From Planctomycetaceae bacterium (GTDB lineage Bacteria; Planctomycetota; Planctomycetia; Planctomycetales; Planctomycetaceae), in the NCBI GenBank assembly GCA_027080405.1, contig JALWSL010000636.1, forward strand, positions 1-9,080: a stretch of 9,080 bases of DNA. Direction: 5' to 3'. Within the stretch, counting starts at the first letter, position 1. Each line of letters starts with the position of its first letter. The notes beneath the pieces are model-generated. The model saw only the letters and a list, made by a program, of their open reading frames with translations. It had not been told where the DNA came from and ran no database searches. The translations under genes and the position numbers were made by a program. Positions 7,018 through 9,080 of this stretch are shown in pieces.

Positions 7018-8295
7018 TTAATTGCACGCTTTTCCGAAATCAGGAATCTTCAACAACTCGCCACCTTTGAGGGCGGATTGATGGGCGACGATGCCGGGGG
7101 CAGTGTATGCGACTGCTTCGTAGACATCGACGGCTGGAGTCCGTTCTTTGATTAGAGAGTCGATAAACTCATGCGTGATGAAAGTATGCGAGCCGTGATG
7201 TCCGCTGTTGTGGCGTAGCGGCTTGGGGAGCATGTCAGTTGCCCACCAGTTCGGTTGTTTATAGTTTTCGAACTTGGGCAGGTTTCTCACAAACCCGGCG
7301 TCATCTTTTTCGGTCTGATTTCCTTTTCGGATAATCAATGGTCCCTGTCCATTGGGGTGATGTCCGTAGAAGCTCATCTCGTCACCAATCCACTCGGCTC
7401 GTTCACCGCCACGATGTGCGCCTCGCCACCAGACCCGCACATTAAAGCCCATGCCGGTGTTCGTTTTGAACATCGCGGTTTCATCCCAGAACGGATTGTT
7501 GTAAACATTCGTTTTCAGAATTTCGTTATCATTCCCCCAGCCATGGCACACAACTTCGGTCAGTCGCTGCCCGGTCACACCAATTAAATGGGCGGTGCAA
7601 TGTGTCGGATAGTGCATGGGGGGAAAACCGTGCCGCCAGGTCTTTTTCCCATTCTCAAAAAAGAGGGAATCAAGCCCATCGTGCTGATACATCGATTCGC
7701 AATAGATCAGATCGCCGAATTTTCCCTCCTGAAAAAACTTGCGAGCCGAGATCGTACTTTGCTGCCAGTAACTCGTTTCGGCCATCATGAAGGTTTTGCC
7801 GGTTGATTTCACGGCATCAATCAACTGTTGACATTCCTCCAGATTCATTGCTGCAGGAACTGCGCACAAAACATCTTTTCCCGCTTTCATCGCTGCGATG
7901 CTGTGACGCACATGATTGGGCGCTTCGGTGAAGATGCCGACGGCATCGATATCTTTCGCTTCCTTGAGCATGATTTCCATTGAATCATACTTTTTATCGC
8001 AGTGATAGGTTTTGCTGAGCCGCTCAAGCCGTTCCGGACGCAACTCCGCTACGCCGGTGACGACAGAATTGGGATGTTCATGGAAATAAAACCCCAAACC
8101 AAATCGTCCACCAACAACTCCCATTCTGATTTTGCGATTCGCCTGAGCGGAGTCCGCGGCAAATAGATTCGGTGCCAACATTCCAATGCCACCAAACGCG
8201 GTCGCCCCGCCCGCAGCAACCTGTAGAAAATCCCGACGTGAAGCCCCGGAAGGACTATTTTTTCCGAAGGTAGCCACCTTTGACTGGTTAGTCAT
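7018..8295 (-). CDS. Tat-exported Gfo/Idh/MocA-fold protein 1, GH109-like
   Basis: The first gene of the operon, 425 residues. A twin-arginine signal is clear: S19-R20-R21-D-F-L, then a hydrophobic VAAGGATAFGGIGM stretch, with probable cleavage near LFAADSA (44-50). The Rossmann fold starts at 56 (IRMGVVGGRFG), where the first glycine of the usual GxGxxG is Val61. CAVPAAMNLEECQQL at 144-158 stands where dehydrogenases carry EKP, so the catalytic lysine is missing. MAETSYW at 171-177, MHYPTH at 227-232, GHHGSHTF at 365-372 and IPDF at 417-420 align by eye with GH109 landmarks. In GH109, tightly bound NAD oxidises the sugar transiently to allow elimination of the glycosidic bond. I infer a periplasmic, NAD-dependent sugar-acting enzyme, either a glycosidase or an oxidoreductase. 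The start is supported by AAGGAA at 8309-8304, 8 nt upstream, and by the promoter and operator just beyond it. It differs from its paralogue mainly by a longer stretch around 311-345. Confidence 0.87.
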   Translation of the reverse strand: MTNQSKVATFGKNSPSGASRRDFLQVAAGGATAFGGIGMLAPNLFAADSAQANRKIRMGVVGGRFGLGFYFHEHPNSVVTGVAELRPERLERLSKTYHCDKKYDSMEIMLKEAKDIDAVGIFTEAPNHVRHSIAAMKAGKDVLCAVPAAMNLEECQQLIDAVKSTGKTFMMAETSYWQQSTISARKFFQEGKFGDLIYCESMYQHDGLDSLFFENGKKTWRHGFPPMHYPTHCTAHLIGVTGQRLTEVVCHGWGNDNEILKTNVYNNPFWDETAMFKTNTGMGFNVRVWWRGAHRGGERAEWIGDEMSFYGHHPNGQGPLIIRKGNQTEKDDAGFVRNLPKFENYKQPNWWATDMLPKPLRHNSGHHGSHTFITHEFIDSLIKERTPAVDVYEAVAYTAPGIVAHQSALKGGELLKIPDFGKACN

Positions 8296-8337
8296 AGAAC
8301 AAATTCCTTCTGTTTACTGGAACAAGAATATTTTTTA

Positions 8338-8368
8338 TTGGCGACAATATAATTGACATTGTCGCCAA
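8338..8368. promoter_or_regulatory. Operator: perfect 11-bp inverted repeat with 9-bp spacer
   Basis: TTGGCGACAAT (8338-8348) and ATTGTCGCCAA (8358-8368) are perfect reverse complements separated by ATAATTGAC. The arm centres are 20 bp apart, about two helical turns, so a symmetric protein could contact both on one face. The dyad lies between the operon and the divergent GntR-type regulator and covers core promoter elements of both. It is the most likely binding site of that regulator, which would make it a repressor of the operon and of itself. The assignment to the regulator is inferred from position and symmetry. Confidence 0.75.
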
Positions 8369-8374
8369 GATCAA
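8346..8374 (-). promoter_or_regulatory. Promoter of the minus-strand operon
   Basis: Read on the - strand, TTGATC (8374-8369, 4 of 6 to TTGACA) is followed after exactly 17 bp by TATATT (8351-8346, 5 of 6 to TATAAT). Transcription should start near 8339, giving a leader of about 44 nt to the ATG at 8295. The -10 element and the whole 17-bp spacer lie within the inverted repeat 8338-8368, so a protein bound there would block RNA polymerase. Confidence 0.6.
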
Positions 8375-8381
8375 GTACAAG
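8353..8381 (+). promoter_or_regulatory. Promoter of the GntR-type regulator gene
   Basis: A perfect TTGACA (8353-8358) is followed after 17 bp by TACAAG (8376-8381, 4 of 6 to TATAAT). The -35 lies across the centre and the right arm of the operator dyad, and it interleaves with the divergent operon promoter. Transcription would start near 8388, leaving about 72 nt of leader. A weaker dyad, GATCAA (8369-8374) with TTGATC (8386-8391), overlaps the -10 region. Confidence 0.5.
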
Positions 8382-8459
8382 ATGTTTGATCAATTCTTTT
8401 TTCGACAAGAAAGGTCGGTCAGTCTCATTGCCCGCAATTCTGTGTGAATTTATTTTGAA

Positions 8460-9080
8460 ATGTCTATTGTCCAATTTATCAAACAGGATCTGTCTGCCCG
8501 ATTGCGTTCCAAGGAGAAATTGCCTGTGCGGTTGACGCTCGGTTCACTCTCCGAATTTTATCAAGTCAGTTTTACGCCAGTGCGGACGGCTGTTTCTGAA
8601 TTGATTGAGGAAGGCTTGCTGGAAAAGGGGGCGAACCGGCGTCTTGTGCCGAGCGAAAACCTTGCGTGGAGTGAAAACAGTTCATCAATCCAACAATCGC
8701 AACCGGAGAAAATCCCGTCCTTTCCTTTGCAGCCAGAGGACTTGTTGAAAAAAATCCGGGATGATTTCGTCCTGCTTTCTCTGGAGGGAGAGCCGATTTC
8801 CTTGCGAGAAGAAGCAACGGCTGAAAAATATGGGATCAGCCGTTCTGCCATTCGTAATATTTTTCATCACCTGGCGGGACAGGGAATGCTCGATCACATT
8901 CCGCGACGGGGCTGGCGATTGCGTCCGTTTCGTCAGGAAGATTTGCAGGCCTACCTTGAAGTGCGTGAAGTTCTTGAATTGAAAGCACTCGAGTTGGCCC
9001 GTCCCCATCTCGAATCGGGTGAGCTCCGTAGATTAATTGAACTCAACCGGCTTCCTGTTTCCCGGAACGCTCCGCTGGAA
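8460..9080 (+). CDS. GntR/FadR-type regulator with two winged-helix domains (3' partial)
   Basis: The reading frame opens at the ATG at 8460 and runs 207 codons to the window edge without a stop. An in-frame TGA at 8445-8447 limits upstream starts, and no clear Shine-Dalgarno is seen. Residues 1-65 look like a GntR winged helix: helix 1 VQFIKQDLSARLRS, then LTLGSLSEFYQVS, and the recognition-helix signature FTPVRTAVSELIEEGLLE (38-55). A polar Ser/Gln linker spans about 66-90. A second GntR-like winged helix follows at about 92-156: ISLREEATAEKYGISRSAIR (113-132), HHLAGQGMLDHIPRRGWRL (136-154). Residues 158-185 (QEDLQAYLEVREVLELKALELA) match the start of an FCD ligand-binding domain of the FadR subfamily, which is cut by the window end. 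FCD regulators usually sense small organic acids or sugar acids and release DNA on binding. Its divergent position and the operator suggest that it represses the adjacent uptake operon. The doubled DNA-binding module is unusual for the family. Confidence 0.85.
   Translation, partial: MSIVQFIKQDLSARLRSKEKLPVRLTLGSLSEFYQVSFTPVRTAVSELIEEGLLEKGANRRLVPSENLAWSENSSSIQQSQPEKIPSFPLQPEDLLKKIRDDFVLLSLEGEPISLREEATAEKYGISRSAIRNIFHHLAGQGMLDHIPRRGWRLRPFRQEDLQAYLEVREVLELKALELARPHLESGELRRLIELNRLPVSRNAPLE

Larger units (their letters stand above)
2390..8339 (-). other. Predicted four-gene operon transcript
   Basis: Four genes in the same direction follow one predicted promoter: GH109-like protein 1, GH109-like protein 2, symporter, ceramidase-like amidase. 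Gaps are 113 bp (with the palindrome), -1 bp (overlapping stop and start) and 43 bp. I see no strong intrinsic terminator inside or clearly after the unit. The order of two exported enzymes, then an importer, then a likely cytoplasmic hydrolase suggests an uptake-and-degradation pathway. The co-transcription is inferred from spacing and orientation. Confidence 0.65.

Noticed and set aside
5603..8295. CRISPR array, IS element or phage attachment site
   Set aside because: The only repeat is the single palindrome; there are no spaced direct repeats, no transposase and no integrase in the window.
8292..8474. A 60-codon minus-strand frame ending at the start of GH109-like protein 1
   Set aside because: It runs through the operator and both promoters and has no protein-like features.
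8561..9008. Minus-strand frames opposite the regulator
   Set aside because: They lie antisense to a clear two-winged-helix regulator frame and have no recognisable content.
1..9080. tRNA, rRNA or riboswitch genes
   Set aside because: I saw no cloverleaf, rRNA core sequence or known aptamer in the gaps, most of which are short.

Overview
The window looks like a planctomycete chromosome segment, placed by gene content and not by any marker gene. The clues are two adjacent Tat-exported Gfo/Idh/MocA-fold proteins, a neutral-ceramidase-like hydrolase, an SGLT-type sodium:solute symporter, a secreted parallel beta-helix protein, a small FHA protein with an acidic tail, and a GC-rich perfect palindrome of the dispersed kind. 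Moderate GC and weak Shine-Dalgarno signals at several starts fit that phylum, but the taxonomy remains an inference.

Left part (1-2292): the first ~105 bases carry the edge of a neighbouring gene whose strand cannot be settled. A stretch without a supported gene follows, holding a 13-bp tandem repeat and a plausible promoter. Next, on the + strand, come an FHA-domain protein (457-897) and a signal-peptide-bearing right-handed beta-helix protein of the pectate-lyase-3 type (1051-2292). The beta-helix gene converges on the large minus-strand operon, with 97 bp between the two stop codons.

Main part (2390-8374): a four-gene minus-strand operon reads right to left. It encodes a Tat-exported GH109-like protein 1 (8295-7018), a Tat-exported GH109-like protein 2 (6904-5603), an SSS-family symporter (5603-3870, TAATG-coupled to the gene before it) and a ceramidase-like metallo-amidase (3826-2390). 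A perfect 15-bp-stem palindrome sits between the first two genes.

Right edge (8338-9080): a divergent + strand gene, cut by the window end, encodes a GntR/FadR-type regulator that appears to have two winged-helix DNA-binding domains ahead of its ligand domain. Between the regulator and the operon lies a perfect 11-bp inverted repeat with a 9-bp spacer. It covers the -10 element and 17-bp spacer of the operon promoter and also contains the TTGACA -35 of the regulator promoter, so it is a strong candidate operator for repression and autoregulation.

Together this reads as a locally regulated scavenging locus. Exported sugar-acting enzymes of the NAD-dependent GH109-like type would release a product, the sodium symporter would import it, and a seemingly cytoplasmic amidase would process it, all under a GntR repressor that senses a metabolite. 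The substrate cannot be read from the sequence. An N-acylated amino sugar or glycolipid-derived amide would fit the enzyme families but is only a hypothesis.
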